In this document: one piece after another, positions 1-8,889 of the stretch
How positions within the stretch are numbered: the first letter of the stretch is position 1
Layout: each line of letters opens with the position of its first letter
Program-made: the position numbers and the translations under genes
The notes under the pieces: generated by a model
The model's input: only the letters and a program-made list of their open reading frames with translations
Databases searched by the model: none
What the model was told of the DNA's origin: nothing
NCBI RefSeq assembly: GCF_018080005.1
Contig: NZ_CP073015.1
Coordinates: 682,001 to 746,000, forward strand
Source: Flavobacterium sp. CS20
Lineage (GTDB): Bacteria > Bacteroidota > Bacteroidia > Flavobacteriales > Flavobacteriaceae
Length of the DNA stretch: 64,000 nt
Direction of reading: 5' to 3'

Positions 1-353
1 GACGGGACAAAAATGGTGTACAAAAAGCTGTCAGATTCCTAAAAAATATATCAAAAAAGAAAATACCTTTAAAAGGTAAGTCATTCCGTGTTGATTACCA
101 AAAACTAACGGATACCGTAACATTTTTAAACAGTTCGGTTCTTGTAAGCAAACACTATGGAAACCTTAAAAGAAATTGGGAATTGATAAACTATAAGGGT
201 TATGATTTTTTAATGATTGATGATAGTTTTGATTTGCCTTTAATAGTGAGAAATATCCAAGAAAAGGAGGGTATCATAAATTTCACATCATTATACGTAA
301 ATTCAGAACCGATTAAAATGATTGAATTAGATAGCGTTTATGAAAACAAATAA
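1..353 (+). pseudogene. 3' part of a duplicated lipoprotein (immunity-position) gene, frameshifted
   Basis: Nearly identical to 26467-26820, the second half of the lipoprotein gene at 26158-26820. One C is missing here near position 39 (TTCC instead of TTCCC), which puts the left part out of frame. The frame after the shift ends at the TAA at 351-353, as in the intact copy. The gene start lies outside the window. No catalytic motif is seen; in the intact copy the protein is a secreted lipoprotein next to an RHS tip, so an immunity role is inferred from position only. Confidence 0.8.
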
Positions 354-514
354 ATCCCGATGGTCGTGCACCTGAATGGGTTCCCGATAGTGAAGGAAAT
401 TTAATTGCAGAAAAGGGAGATAATGCACAGACATTAGCAGATTTTCAAGGAATATCTTATTCAGAAGCAGAAAAACAACTACAAGATCAAGGATATATTG
501 ATAATAATGGAAAA
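354..514 (+). pseudogene. truncated RHS toxin-tip fragment (LysM-like segment)
   Basis: Encodes PDGRAPEWVPDSEGNL and about 40 more residues, identical to the start of the tip at 7458-7611. It begins abruptly after the preceding stop codon and ends abruptly at AATAATGGAAAA, where the REP-like hairpin repeat begins. The same truncated piece with the same two junctions occurs at 26821-26981. It has no start codon and is a recombination scar. Confidence 0.85.
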
Positions 515-622
515 CCCGCTCTGCGAAGTCTGTGACTTCGAAGCTTTACAACTACGTAAAAAGCATAAAGCATCACAGAGTCTGTAACGACTTCACATAT
601 TAGCTATTTTAAAGAATTCATT
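515..622. repeat. REP-like hairpin repeat, copy 1
   Basis: A ~108-bp unit with a perfect hairpin at 524-540 (CGAAGTC, loop TGT, GACTTCG), then CTTTACAACTACG, then a second imperfect dyad (AGTC TGTAAC GACT), ending at GAATTCATT. Ten related copies lie at RHS unit starts in this window. Copy 1 shares private variants (GTAAAAAGCATAAAGCATC) with copy 8 at 26982, which supports a duplication of this junction. Confidence 0.85.
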
Positions 623-690
623 GATTTGCTTATATTGCCATCATGTTCAGCAATGAAGGCTACAAAATACGAAACTAAAACGTACTGAAG

Positions 691-1742
691 ATGGTAAAAG
701 AAGCGGGTATGTATTATATGGAGATAAATCAGGTTTATCACTCTAATCGGAGTTTAAAACTTAACACAACAAGTTCAAATAATTTTGCTCACGGCTATGC
801 CGGCGACCTGCAACATGTAGAAGTGTTTTATTTTCACAGTGACCATCTCGGTTCTTCAAATTATGTATCAAATTACGATGGGGACATCAGCCAACACGCC
901 GAATATTTGCCATTTGGTGAGCTCCTCACCGATGAACACCTCAATTCCCACAATACCCGTTACAAATACAACGGCAAAGAATTTGACCAGGAAACGGGCA
1001 ACTATTATTACGGCGTCCGCTATTATAACCCCAAAACCAGTTTATGGCTGAGTGTCGATCCTCTCGCACACGAATATCCATTAATATCACCATATGCATA
1101 TGTGGCTAACAATCCAATAAATGCAATTGATCCTGATGGTAGAAAAATTATATTCATTAATGGTAAGCTAGGAGGCGGTTCACCTTCAGGAGGTAAAGCC
1201 TATTGGAACAATAGTTTTGTACAAGGAGCTAAAGACTATTTGTATGATGATAAAGCTTATTTTGTAAATACTGATTATAGCTACTTTTCATCTGCAAGTG
1301 GTAGAACAAACCAAGGTTATGAGTGGGCAAAAAATAACTATGAAACTTTAATTGAAGGAATGTCTGAGGGTGAAGTTTTTAATATGGTATCACATAGTAT
1401 GGGTGGAGCCTATTCAAAAGGAGTAGAGAAATATTTAGAAGAGAAAGGCTGGGAGGTTCAGACTAATGTAATGATTAACACCTTCCAAGTTGATGATATT
1501 GAAGTAGGTGATAATGATGCTACTTATAATATTGATTATCAAAATACAGATGACCCTGTTTTGTTTTGGTTTGATACAAATTTAGGTTATGGGGAATTAG
1601 AAAATGCAAATGCTACTATTAGAGAGGAATCAGGAGAAGAAACTACATCTTTTAAACACAGAGTCCGATAGATGGTGGAAGGAAGTTTTGGGATAATTTA
1701 GACCAAAAAATTATAGAATCAGAGAAAACAAAACAAGAGTAA
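691..1742 (+). pseudogene. short-leader RHS core with lipase-like toxin tip; late frameshift
   Basis: The start encodes a unique leader (MVKEAGMYYMEINQVY), then the 3' part of the shared RHS core (HSDHLGSSNYVSN, KYNGKEFDQETGNYYYG, RYYNPKTSLWLSVDPLA), then a private tip from about codon 130. The tip has a serine-hydrolase-like elbow, VSHSMGGA, about 90 residues before the end, typical of alpha/beta-hydrolase tips in Bacteroidota RHS proteins. The open frame stops at 1671, but one frame over the sequence continues as PIDGGRKFWDNLDQKII to a TAA at 1740-1742. This indicates a 1-base deletion near 1660 (HR-PIDGG). The natural end abuts the next gene (ATG at 1744). As read, the toxin lacks about 25 C-terminal residues. 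A lipase or esterase function is inferred from the elbow only. Confidence 0.75.
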
Positions 1743-1743
1743 A

Positions 1744-1956
1744 ATGAAATTAATAGTCAAAATTTTAATAGTGTTAATTCTAGTCTATTCGATTTTTTTC
1801 AAGATGATTACAGGCTTTTTTGACTTTTTAAATAAAAATAGGGATATGGGGTTTTGGACATCCTTTTTTGAAAGTGACCTGCCTAATATAGTGGGTATTC
1901 TGTCAATGATTTACTTATTATGGCTTTTAATAAAACCTAAAAAACAATCAAATTAA
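1744..1956 (+). CDS. small membrane protein, putative immunity protein for the 691-1742 tip
   Basis: 70 residues with two hydrophobic stretches (residues about 3-24 and 47-62), so probably two membrane helices with a short loop facing one side. It starts one base after the inferred natural stop of the toxin tip, the arrangement expected for a toxin/immunity pair. No family is recognised. The membrane location would suit neutralisation of a membrane-acting lipase-like toxin, but this is inference from position. The tail is followed by a weak hairpin and T-rich stretch (GCAGGAATGCAGGGCTTTTTTGC) near 1970-1990. Confidence 0.6.
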   Translation: MKLIVKILIVLILVYSIFFKMITGFFDFLNKNRDMGFWTSFFESDLPNIVGILSMIYLLWLLIKPKKQSN

Positions 1957-1993
1957 AAATCAAACTTTGCAGGAATGCAGGGCTTTTTTGCTT

Positions 1994-2165
1994 TTACAAA
2001 GTCGCTACATTTTTATTAAAGAAATCCTTGAACTTACTTTTGGTAAGCATTCCATCAATAATGCGAAAAATAGCATTTTTATCTTCTTCGTCCAGTTGAG
2101 CAATTAATTTAAGGCGTTCGTTAGTAGACTTATCTACAATGGTAATTTCATCAGGAACTTTATCC
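1994..2165 (-). pseudogene. C-terminal remnant of an XRE-type regulator
   Basis: On the minus strand this reads VPDEITIVDKSTNERLKL then IAQLDEEDKNAIFRIIDG and ends ...NKNVATL*. This matches the C-terminal region of Flavobacteriia XRE-family regulators whose DNA-binding half is missing. It abuts a REP-like hairpin at 2173. It is of a different subtype from the complete regulator at 19233-19574. It is read as a scar of a lost regulator-bearing element downstream of the 691-1956 tip/immunity pair. Confidence 0.65.
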
Positions 2166-2172
2166 CGCCCCG

Positions 2173-2313
2173 CGAAGTCTGTGACTTCGAAGCCTCAAAA
2201 TTACCCCGCTCTGCGAAGTCTGTGACTTCGAAGCTTTACAACTACGTAAGAAGCATAAATCATCATAGGAGTCTGTAACGACTTCACATATTAGCTATTT
2301 TAAAGAATTCATT
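2173..2313. repeat. REP-like hairpin repeat, copy 2, doubled
   Basis: Two tandem hairpins: CGAAGTC-TGT-GACTTCG at 2173-2189 and again at 2214-2230, the second followed by the full ~100-bp unit to GAATTCATT. The first is only the hairpin, so this site shows either slippage or a second insertion of the mobile hairpin. Confidence 0.85.
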
Positions 2314-2381
2314 GATTTGCTTATATTGCCATCATGTTCAGCAATGAAGGCTACAAAATACGAAACTAAAACGTACTGAAG

Positions 2382-3553
2382 ATGGTAAAAGAAGCGGGTA
2401 TGTATTATATGGAGATAAATCAGGTTTATCACTCTAATCGGAGTTTAAAACTTAACACAACAAGTTCAAATAATTTTGCTCACGGCTATGCCGGCGACTT
2501 GCAACATGTAGAAGTGTTTTATTTTCACAGTGACCATCTCGGTTCTTCAAATTATGTATCAAATTATGATGGGGACATTAGCCAACACGCCGAATATTTA
2601 CCATTTGGTGAGCTCCTCACCGATGAACACCTCAATTCCCACAACACCCGTTACAAATACAACGGCAAAGAATTTGACCAGGAAACGGGCAACTATTACT
2701 ACGGCGCCAGGTATTATAAACCTAAAACCAGTTTATGGTTGAGTGTTGACCCGTTAGCCGAACAGATGCCGAGCTGGTCGCCGTACAATTATACTTTTAA
2801 TAACCCAATCCGATACATTGATCCAGATGGCAGGGCTCCTGAGGATATTTTCTTTATTAGAAATGATGGAACAATCGACCGTATTGAACAAGAAGGAGCT
2901 CATCAGTTTTATGTTCAAAATACAGGAACAACAGGAAATTATATTTCAGATTTTTCTTTAGCAGGGACGTTAACAGAAAATACAAATGGGATGGTAGAGT
3001 TCCCAGCTTCTGGTTCAAATTTTGGAAGATATGGTACAAATGATGCAGGAGGTCAATCAGGTTCTGAAACTGTAGGTTCAGGAGATCATTATGTAACACC
3101 AGAAACAGCAAGACTCTTTATGGATTAGTAAACTCTCTAGATGCAGAAAACCTTTCTATCGACTTAGGTGATATGTCTTCATCAAATGGTAGTGATCCTT
3201 GGCAAGCTGGATTTAGTCATCACAGTGGTCACGGTCATAATGCTAATCGCTCTGGTTTAGATGTAGATTTTAGATATTTAGATACTAATGGAGAAAGTTT
3301 TCAATCAGGGAATGCTTTTAATAGTAGTAGCTTTAGCACTCAAAATAATCAAACTGTTTATGATAGAGCAAACACTTTCGGTTTTGATACGAATTACCAA
3401 GGAACAAGTGGCAATTTAGATGGTCCTACATCTATAAGCAATCATAACGACCACGGTCATTTGGGGAGAAGCACCAACACTAATAATATTTTTAATACTA
3501 ATCAATTACCGCCTGTTATGCCTATTGATAGTAGTTTACAAGGAATGAGATAA
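2382..3553 (+). pseudogene. short-leader RHS core with LAS-type metallopeptidase-like tip, frameshifted
   Basis: Same leader and RHS core end as the unit at 691, then a private tip from GRAPEDIFFIRNDGT. The first frame stops at 3126-3128 (TAG). The tip continues one frame over as TLYGLVNSLDAENLSIDLGD into an open stretch from ATG 3173. That stretch holds GHGHNANRSGLDVDFRYLD and HNDHGHLG, an H-x-D ... HxH pattern like LAS metallopeptidases (M15/M74, e.g. murein endopeptidase MepA, VanY). A peptidoglycan- or peptide-cleaving toxin is therefore likely. The frameshift is shared with the second copy at 11587-12741, so it predates the duplication. Re-initiation at ATG 3173 (126 residues, holding all motif residues) cannot be excluded. 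Confidence 0.75.
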
Positions 3554-3573
3554 AGAATTAGATATTAATAATT

Positions 3574-4247
3574 ATGAATCATATTTTAAGCTTTCTTATT
3601 TTATTTTCTATACTTAGTTGTAAAGAAAAAATAATACAGGGTCTTTGGATGCCAAAGCACAAGCAGTGGTAAGAAAAATTGACACTTCTAATTTTTCAAA
3701 TAAAAATGGTTTAATAACTTTAAAGAAAGATTTTAATATTGCCGACACATTAGAAATACTTAATGAAGATGGAACAATTTGGTATCAATTTTCATTTAAG
3801 TATAACGATAGTGATGGCAAATATGATTTTTATAACGAGTCGTTCCGACCTTTTGCCTTTCATCCAGACACTTTTACTTTAGCTTTACGCACAACATCTA
3901 CCAGAGATAATTTTTATAAAGTAGTTGTAAATGAAGAAACTGGGTTAGAAAAATTCATTGATATAAAAAATCAAGAACCATTAGTATTTTATACTTGGAG
4001 GGATTATATTTTAAATGCTTATTCCGTAGAATTTAATGACAAAGAAAACCCTATACTTGAAACTATCGCTGGTAAGCCATTAGAAATAAATTCTTCTAAC
4101 AACTATCATATCAGTCCAAAAGAAATACAAGATAATTGGTTAAAGTTAGAAGTAAAATTAATTGAAAGTAACAAGACCTATTCAGGTTGGATAAAATGGA
4201 AAGATTTAGATACAGGCAAGATATTGATAAAAGTTCTCACAGATTAA
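3574..4247 (+). pseudogene. lipoprotein immunity gene, frameshifted copy
   Basis: Duplicate of the intact 224-residue lipoprotein gene at 12762-13436. It starts at ATG 3574 with the same lipobox region (MNHILSFLILFSILSC). A T is missing near 3637 (ACAGGGTC instead of ACAGTGGTC), separating signal peptide from the mature part. The rest, from about 3645 to the stop at 4247, is otherwise open. No known domain. It lies 20 bases after the peptidase tip, so immunity is inferred from context. Confidence 0.8.
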
Positions 4248-4290
4248 AAGCATAATACTACTGTTAGAGATGATGAGTCGCATTCATACT

Positions 4291-4398
4291 TCGCTCTGCG
4301 AAGTCTGTGACTTCGAAGCTTTACAACTACGTAAGAAGCATAAATCATCATAGGAGTCTGTAACGACTTCACATATTAGCTATTTTAAAGAATTCATT
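4291..4398. repeat. REP-like hairpin repeat, copy 3
   Basis: Perfect hairpin at 4299-4315 (CGAAGTC-TGT-GACTTCG) and the common ~100-bp body to GAATTCATT at 4390-4398. The IS200-like left end begins directly after it. Confidence 0.85.
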
Positions 4399-4522
4399 AA
4401 TGTATCATTCTGGGGAGGAAAATCCCTCGCCTTTAGGCGAAGACTTTAGTTTTTTTATATTTTTGATATGTGCAAAATTACAGAAAAACATCACACACAA
4501 CATATGATTGTAAATATCATAT
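4399..4522 (+). mobile_element. IS200/IS605 left-end remnant with start of tnpA (rearranged)
   Basis: Begins where long and short RHS leaders diverge. It has an imperfect-palindrome hairpin typical of IS200/IS605 left ends (TCGCCT-TT-AGGCGA at 4427-4440), a T-rich stretch with TATTTTTG, and codons of the transposase N-terminus. Here the homology breaks after AATATCATAT, and 27 foreign bases replace the 17 present in the other four copies before the RHS core starts. Confidence 0.75.
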
Positions 4523-6642
4523 CAACGCTATCACCTGAGCAAGCACTTCCTAGCTCAACGACAAGTGATCTTATCGGACCTGTCAATTATAATTTTTCTT
4601 ACGATAATTTCAACCGACTTACCTCTGCATCCGGAAGTTATACAGGGCCAAATGATGTAGTCAATACTCAAAGTCAAGGTGGCAACCCCTTTCTTAAACA
4701 TGAATATAATCTTGATTTAACCTACGATGCTCAAGATCCGAGTAGAAACTTCATAAACAAAACACAGACCCACCTAAATAAACCGGTAAGTGATCTCAAT
4801 GAACCAATGGAAAATGCTAGCGTAGTAAAGAATAACAGCTATCAATTAGATTATACCTACGACGACGATGGAGGTCTCATAGCGGGTTCTAACTATGGTT
4901 ACACTCAACCGCATGCCGTGAGAGAAATAAAAGAACAACCCACAGGAGTAAATTGTTGCGACAGTCAAGATGACCCAAGAATAAAAAACCAAAACATAAA
5001 ACATGACGCCAACGGTAATCTTACAAAAGTGATAGAAGGTATAGGAGAAGAAGAAATCACAAAAATTCATTACCTTTGGGATGAAGAAAATAGACTTATG
5101 GCTGTAGATCTTAATCCGTATTCTGAAGAAAGTGACCATCCTATTGCCACTTATACCTACGATGCTGGTGGTGAACGGATTATCAAATATCTATATCAAC
5201 AAGTTGATATTCATAGCAATGCAAAGGACGTTGGCAATGCGCGTAAAACGGAGACTTATATCTATCCGGATGGGATGATTACTACCAAGGTCTTAAAGTT
5301 TATAGTTAGAGATCAAGCCTTGTCTTATACTAAACATTATCATATTGGTAGCCAAAGAGTGGCTAGTAAAATTGGAACCAGTGAGCGATTTGGTTTTTAT
5401 TCAAAACAAATTATACCCCTTGCCAATTTAGCCAATGCCGATGGAATAAACCTGATAGATGTTTTACAAGACCCCGATGAAGACGGGCAGAATTTTAACC
5501 ATCTTAATGAAAGAAGAAACCGTATTTTACAAGCCTTTGATATACCACCACTTGAAAGTGAAACGGTTGACATATCAGAAGATGAAAACGTCACAACAAG
5601 TTCAAATAATTTTGCTCACGGCTATGCCGGCGACCTGCAACATGTAGAAGTGTTTTATTTTCACAGTGACCATCTCGGTTCTTCAAATTATATGTCAAAT
5701 TATGATGGGGACATTAGCCAACACGCGGAATATTTGCCATTTGGTGAGCTCCTGACCGATGAACACCTCAATTCCCACAATACCCGTTACAAATACAACG
5801 GCAAAGAATTTGACCAGGAAACGGGCAACTATTATTACGGTGCCCGCTATTATAATCCTAAAACCAGTTTATGGTTGAGTGTTGACCCGTTGACGGAGAA
5901 ATACCCCGAATGGTCACCATACAACTATACGATGAATAATCCGATTCTGTTATACAGACCCAACGGGGATGGCACCAGAACAATCGGACTGGATACCTAA
6001 AGTTAATGAAGACGGTTCTACATCATATATCGCTGAAAAAGGGGATAACGCCTCTACTTTGGCAAGCCAATATGATTTAGACCAAGACGTAGCGGACAAC
6101 CTATATAGTACTATGGAAAATGGGGAAATCTCAGGAAGCAATGTAAAAGTCGCCACAGGAAGTGAAGTAATGAAACTGGATTTAAGCTCGCCCGAAGGAA
6201 AAAGTTCACAAAGACGGTTTGACCATTTTTTATTTGCAAGAGACCACACCAGTTCGGAAGGTGGTTGGGCATTTTTATCTACCGATTATTATTCCAACAC
6301 TCAATATAAAGATGTAATGTCTGGTTGGGCTAAAATGAACGTGGGAGATGACAGCTTTTCAGTTAATTATGCGATTCCTTTATATCGGTCAGCCACTTTT
6401 GATAAAAGCAGTACAGCTACGGCACTTGGGATTAGCCCATTGCGAGCAAAACCTGCTGGAAGGACATCACTATTTTCAAATCAGGATAATATGAGATTCC
6501 TCTTTACCACCCAAATACAGGAGCGCGTATGAGAGATTATGACATACGCATACATAGTTCAAATTCAAATAAGGCTATGAAACGCTTGGAAAGAAAACCA
6601 CCGAGATATAATTATATCATCAATAACACATTTAAAAACTAA
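4468..6642 (+). pseudogene. IS200-RHS chimera with LysM-like tip, two frameshifts in the tip
   Basis: The ATG at 4468 opens a frame through the IS200 remnant (MCKITEKHHTQHMIV) into the long RHS core with YD-type repeats (YTYDDDGGLIAGSNYGYTQ, YTYDAGGERIIKYLY), ending at ARYYNPKTSLWLSVDPLT. The frame then stops at 6000, because an extra base near 5947 displaces NNPI..YTDPTGMAPE. The tip continues in the next frame to 6532: a LysM-like segment (IAEKGDNASTLASQYDLDQD) and a region of unknown function. A further shift near 6490 is indicated, because PLYHPNTGARMRDYDIRIHS reads on to a TAA at 6640-6642. The toxin activity is unknown. It is probably inactive as read. Confidence 0.75.
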
Positions 6643-6651
6643 AAATCGGAA

Positions 6652-7319
6652 ATGAAAATAATTAGAATAATAAAGATATTTACTATCAATGCAATCATTT
6701 TCACTTCATTTTCATCTTGTAATGCACAAAATAATAATCCTGTTGAAATTGGCTTAAAAGACTGTATCAATGAGGTGGTCAATAAATATGCTAAAGAATC
6801 CTACGGAAAAACCCCTTTTGATTTTTATAGTTTTATGCAGGAAATTGAGCAACAATTAATAGCACACAAGCTGATAAATAATACCAAAAAAGAGAGTTAT
6901 CTGGATTTATTTTCTAAAATTGAAAACGAAAAAAAGACACATATGAAAATTTTTACAATAAAGCTATATCATTAATGGAGGATAAAGGGTTTGATTTTAA
7001 TCTTTATATCATAAATAATGCTGTTTTTTCTAAATGTCCTTATGATGTACTAACTAAGATAGAAGAATATAAAAACGACCCATACTACAAATATGCAGTT
7101 CTTTTAAATAGAGTAATGAATCACGGCTATAATAATCAAGAAGCTATAAGAGAACTTATAGAATTAACTAATGAAACTGAATATACAAAACCACACTATC
7201 GAGCACCGATAATTTTATTGGTTGTAATTAATATTGACCTTAAATTTAATCCAGCAGAGCCAATGGAAAAGTTTGAAGTCGGAGGCAAGACGTATTTTAG
7301 ACCAAAGAAAAAGGATTGA
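6652..7319 (+). pseudogene. lipoprotein immunity gene split by frameshift
   Basis: First part: MKIIRIIKIFTINAI, hydrophobic segment, lipobox SSCNAQ, stop at 6975. Second part: from ATG 6975 (MEDKGFDFNLYIINN) to 7319. Reading upstream of the second part gives YENFYNKAISLMEDKGFDF, so the two are one ~222-residue protein shifted by a base in the A7 tract near 6930-6937. It follows the unknown tip by 10 bases. No family recognised. A cell-envelope lipoprotein opposing the preceding toxin is inferred from position. Confidence 0.75.
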
Positions 7320-7339
7320 AAACCATTGAAATGCTATTT

Positions 7340-8106
7340 CGCTATTATAACCCCAAAACCAGTTTATGGTTGAGTGTTGACCCGTTAGCGGAGAAGTTTC
7401 CTGGTTGGAGTCCGTACAATTTTGTGATGAACAACCCCATAAACTTCATAGACCCCGATGGTCGTGCACCTGAATGGGTTCCCGATAGTGAAGGAAATTT
7501 AATTGCAGAAAAGGGAGATAATGCACAGACATTAGCAGATTTTCAAGGAATATCTTATTCAGAAGCAGAAAAACAACTACAAGATCAAGGATATATTGAT
7601 AATAATGGAAAATCTACATTGAAAATTGGAGATAAAGTTGAGTTAGATAATGTTTATACGAGATCCATTGAAAATTCTACAAGCGATCTTACTTTAGATA
7701 AGGCAATTGCAGGAACAAGTACGACAGGAGCTACGCCTGAAGACAATTATAACTGTTGGGGTTCTGCTTGTGCGGGAAGTCAAGGGAAAGAAATAAAAGT
7801 AGGGGTTGGTATACCTGTAGGAAGCACATTTGACGCAAATTTAAAGAGTGATTATACTTCTACAACAGAGCCAAATGCTCAATTCGGCAAGACTGTATTA
7901 CGTTTTGCTGATGGAGGAAATAACGTGCAGACGGTGCAGTGTTTTATGGCAGAAGCCAAGATGGTACGCCTTATGTTTATACAAAAAATGGATGGTATCT
8001 TAAACCAGAGGTGATGAAACTTTCAGATTTACAATCAAAAATTCCAAGTTATGGTACAGTTCAAGGCATTAATACTGGTCAGTCTGGTTATTATGACCCT
8101 AAATAG
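7340..8106 (+). pseudogene. orphan RHS tip: LysM-like plus NlpC/papain-like toxin, frameshifted
   Basis: No REP or core precedes it; homology to the core begins abruptly at CGCTATTATAACC, the last part of the core, as in displaced orphan tips of RHS loci. After SVDPLAEKFPGWSPY comes a LysM-like segment (LIAEKGDNAQTLADFQGIS...LKIGDKVEL), then YNCWGSACAGS (candidate catalytic Cys). The first frame stops at 8014, but one frame over it reads DGAVFYGRSQDGTPYVYTKN GWYLKPEVM to a TAG at 8104-8106, a pattern of Cys-His papain-like/NlpC tips. The shift lies near 7925, and the expected His is lost there. Peptidase or amidase activity is inferred. Confidence 0.65.
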
Positions 8107-8464
8107 TTGTAGTGGTCAGAATAAAAATAGTAAGGCAACACAAACAGAAGAAACAGTCAAAAAGGTTATGAATGATACAATATTTATTTCAAAGGCTCAA
8201 TTTCAAATAATGACCAATAAAATGGGGGTTTTGGATATTGAAGTTATAGGAGACAATCTTATTGCTAAAATTGCAAACAGTAAAAATCCTATTCTTAAAA
8301 TAGAACTGGGAGATAATTATATCATAGCAAAGGGGAATAACATCTTTAACTCGTCAGTTCCGAGCGAGTGCGATTATTTTTATCCATTGAGTAATGACAA
8401 TAAGATAGTTACAAAAGGTAAACACACAATAAACCTTAGAAAGATTGATAAGGTCACCGAATAG
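8051..8464 (+). CDS. lipoprotein, putative immunity protein overlapping the toxin end
   Basis: 137 residues. The signal peptide MVQFKALILVSLVIMTLNSC carries an SPII lipobox (LNSC), so export and lipidation are expected. The signal peptide is encoded in a different frame across the last 56 bases of the preceding tip (natural stop 8106). The mature part has no recognised domain. Tight overlap with the tip supports translational coupling and an immunity role. Followed by a GGGGGCTTTTTTT stretch and a minus-strand regulator remnant. Confidence 0.7.
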   Translation: MVQFKALILVSLVIMTLNSCSGQNKNSKATQTEETVKKVMNDTIFISKAQFQIMTNKMGVLDIEVIGDNLIAKIANSKNPILKIELGDNYIIAKGNNIFNSSVPSECDYFYPLSNDNKIVTKGKHTINLRKIDKVTE

Positions 8465-8474
8465 GGGGCTTTTT

Positions 8475-8637
8475 TTATACGTTCAATCCTTTAAGCTTCA
8501 CATTATTAATCATTGCATCAATGGTATAGAGAATACAATTTTTGTCGTTCTCTGGAAATTTAGCAATATCATTTAAACGCCTAAGCATTGTAGGGTCTTT
8601 TAACAGCTCTCTTTCTTCTGTCTCGCCAAGTAGATAA
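8475..8637 (-). pseudogene. C-terminal remnant of XRE regulator (same subtype as 19233-19574)
   Basis: The minus strand reads YLLGETEERELLKDP, then MLRRLNDIAKFPEND, and ends NNVKLKGLNV*. This matches the last ~55 residues of the intact regulator at 19233-19574. The helix-turn-helix half is absent and the sequence runs directly into REP copy 4. It is the trace of an element like the one at 19.2-25.2 kb once located downstream of this tip/immunity pair. Confidence 0.8.
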
Positions 8638-8638
8638 T

Positions 8639-8747
8639 CCCGCTCTGCGAAGTCTGTGACTTCGAAGCTTTACAACTACGTAAGAAGCATAAATCATCAT
8701 AGGAGTCTGTAACGACTTCACATATTAGCTATTTTAAAGAATTCATT
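8639..8747. repeat. REP-like hairpin repeat, copy 4
   Basis: Hairpin at 8648-8664 (CGAAGTC-TGT-GACTTCG) with the common body to ATTCATT. It replaces the N-terminal half of the regulator remnant at 8475-8637. Confidence 0.85.
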
Positions 8748-8889
8748 AATGTATCATTCTGGGGAGGAAAATCTCTCGCCTTTAGGCGAAGACTTTAGTT
8801 TTTTTATATTTTTGATATGTGCAAAATTACAGAAAAACATCACACACAACATATGATTGTAAATATCATATAGTTTGGATAACGAAGCC
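8748..8889 (+). mobile_element. IS200/IS605 left-end remnant with tnpA N-terminus
   Basis: Left-end hairpin TCGCCT-TT-AGGCGA at 8776-8789, a TATTTTTG box, then GTG at 8819 starting a 24-codon piece (SHTTYDCKYHIVWITKP) of an IS200-type Y1 transposase. The HUH motif and tyrosine of the full enzyme are absent. RHS core follows without a gap. Confidence 0.8.

Noticed and set aside
839..1051. Recurrent 70-residue plus-strand frame (MTISVLQIMYQI...) in every RHS core
   Set aside because: Alternative frame of the HSDHLGSS...KEFDQ region; no independent conservation or gene context.
3100..3175. Programmed frameshifting in the peptidase-tip RHS gene
   Set aside because: No slippery heptamer or following pseudoknot seen; the array is full of ordinary single-base breaks.
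4846..5594. Recurrent minus-strand open frames inside RHS cores (97 and 65 residues, repeated in each copy)
   Set aside because: They exactly shadow the RHS coding frame, repeat only because the core repeats, and show no domain or start signal.
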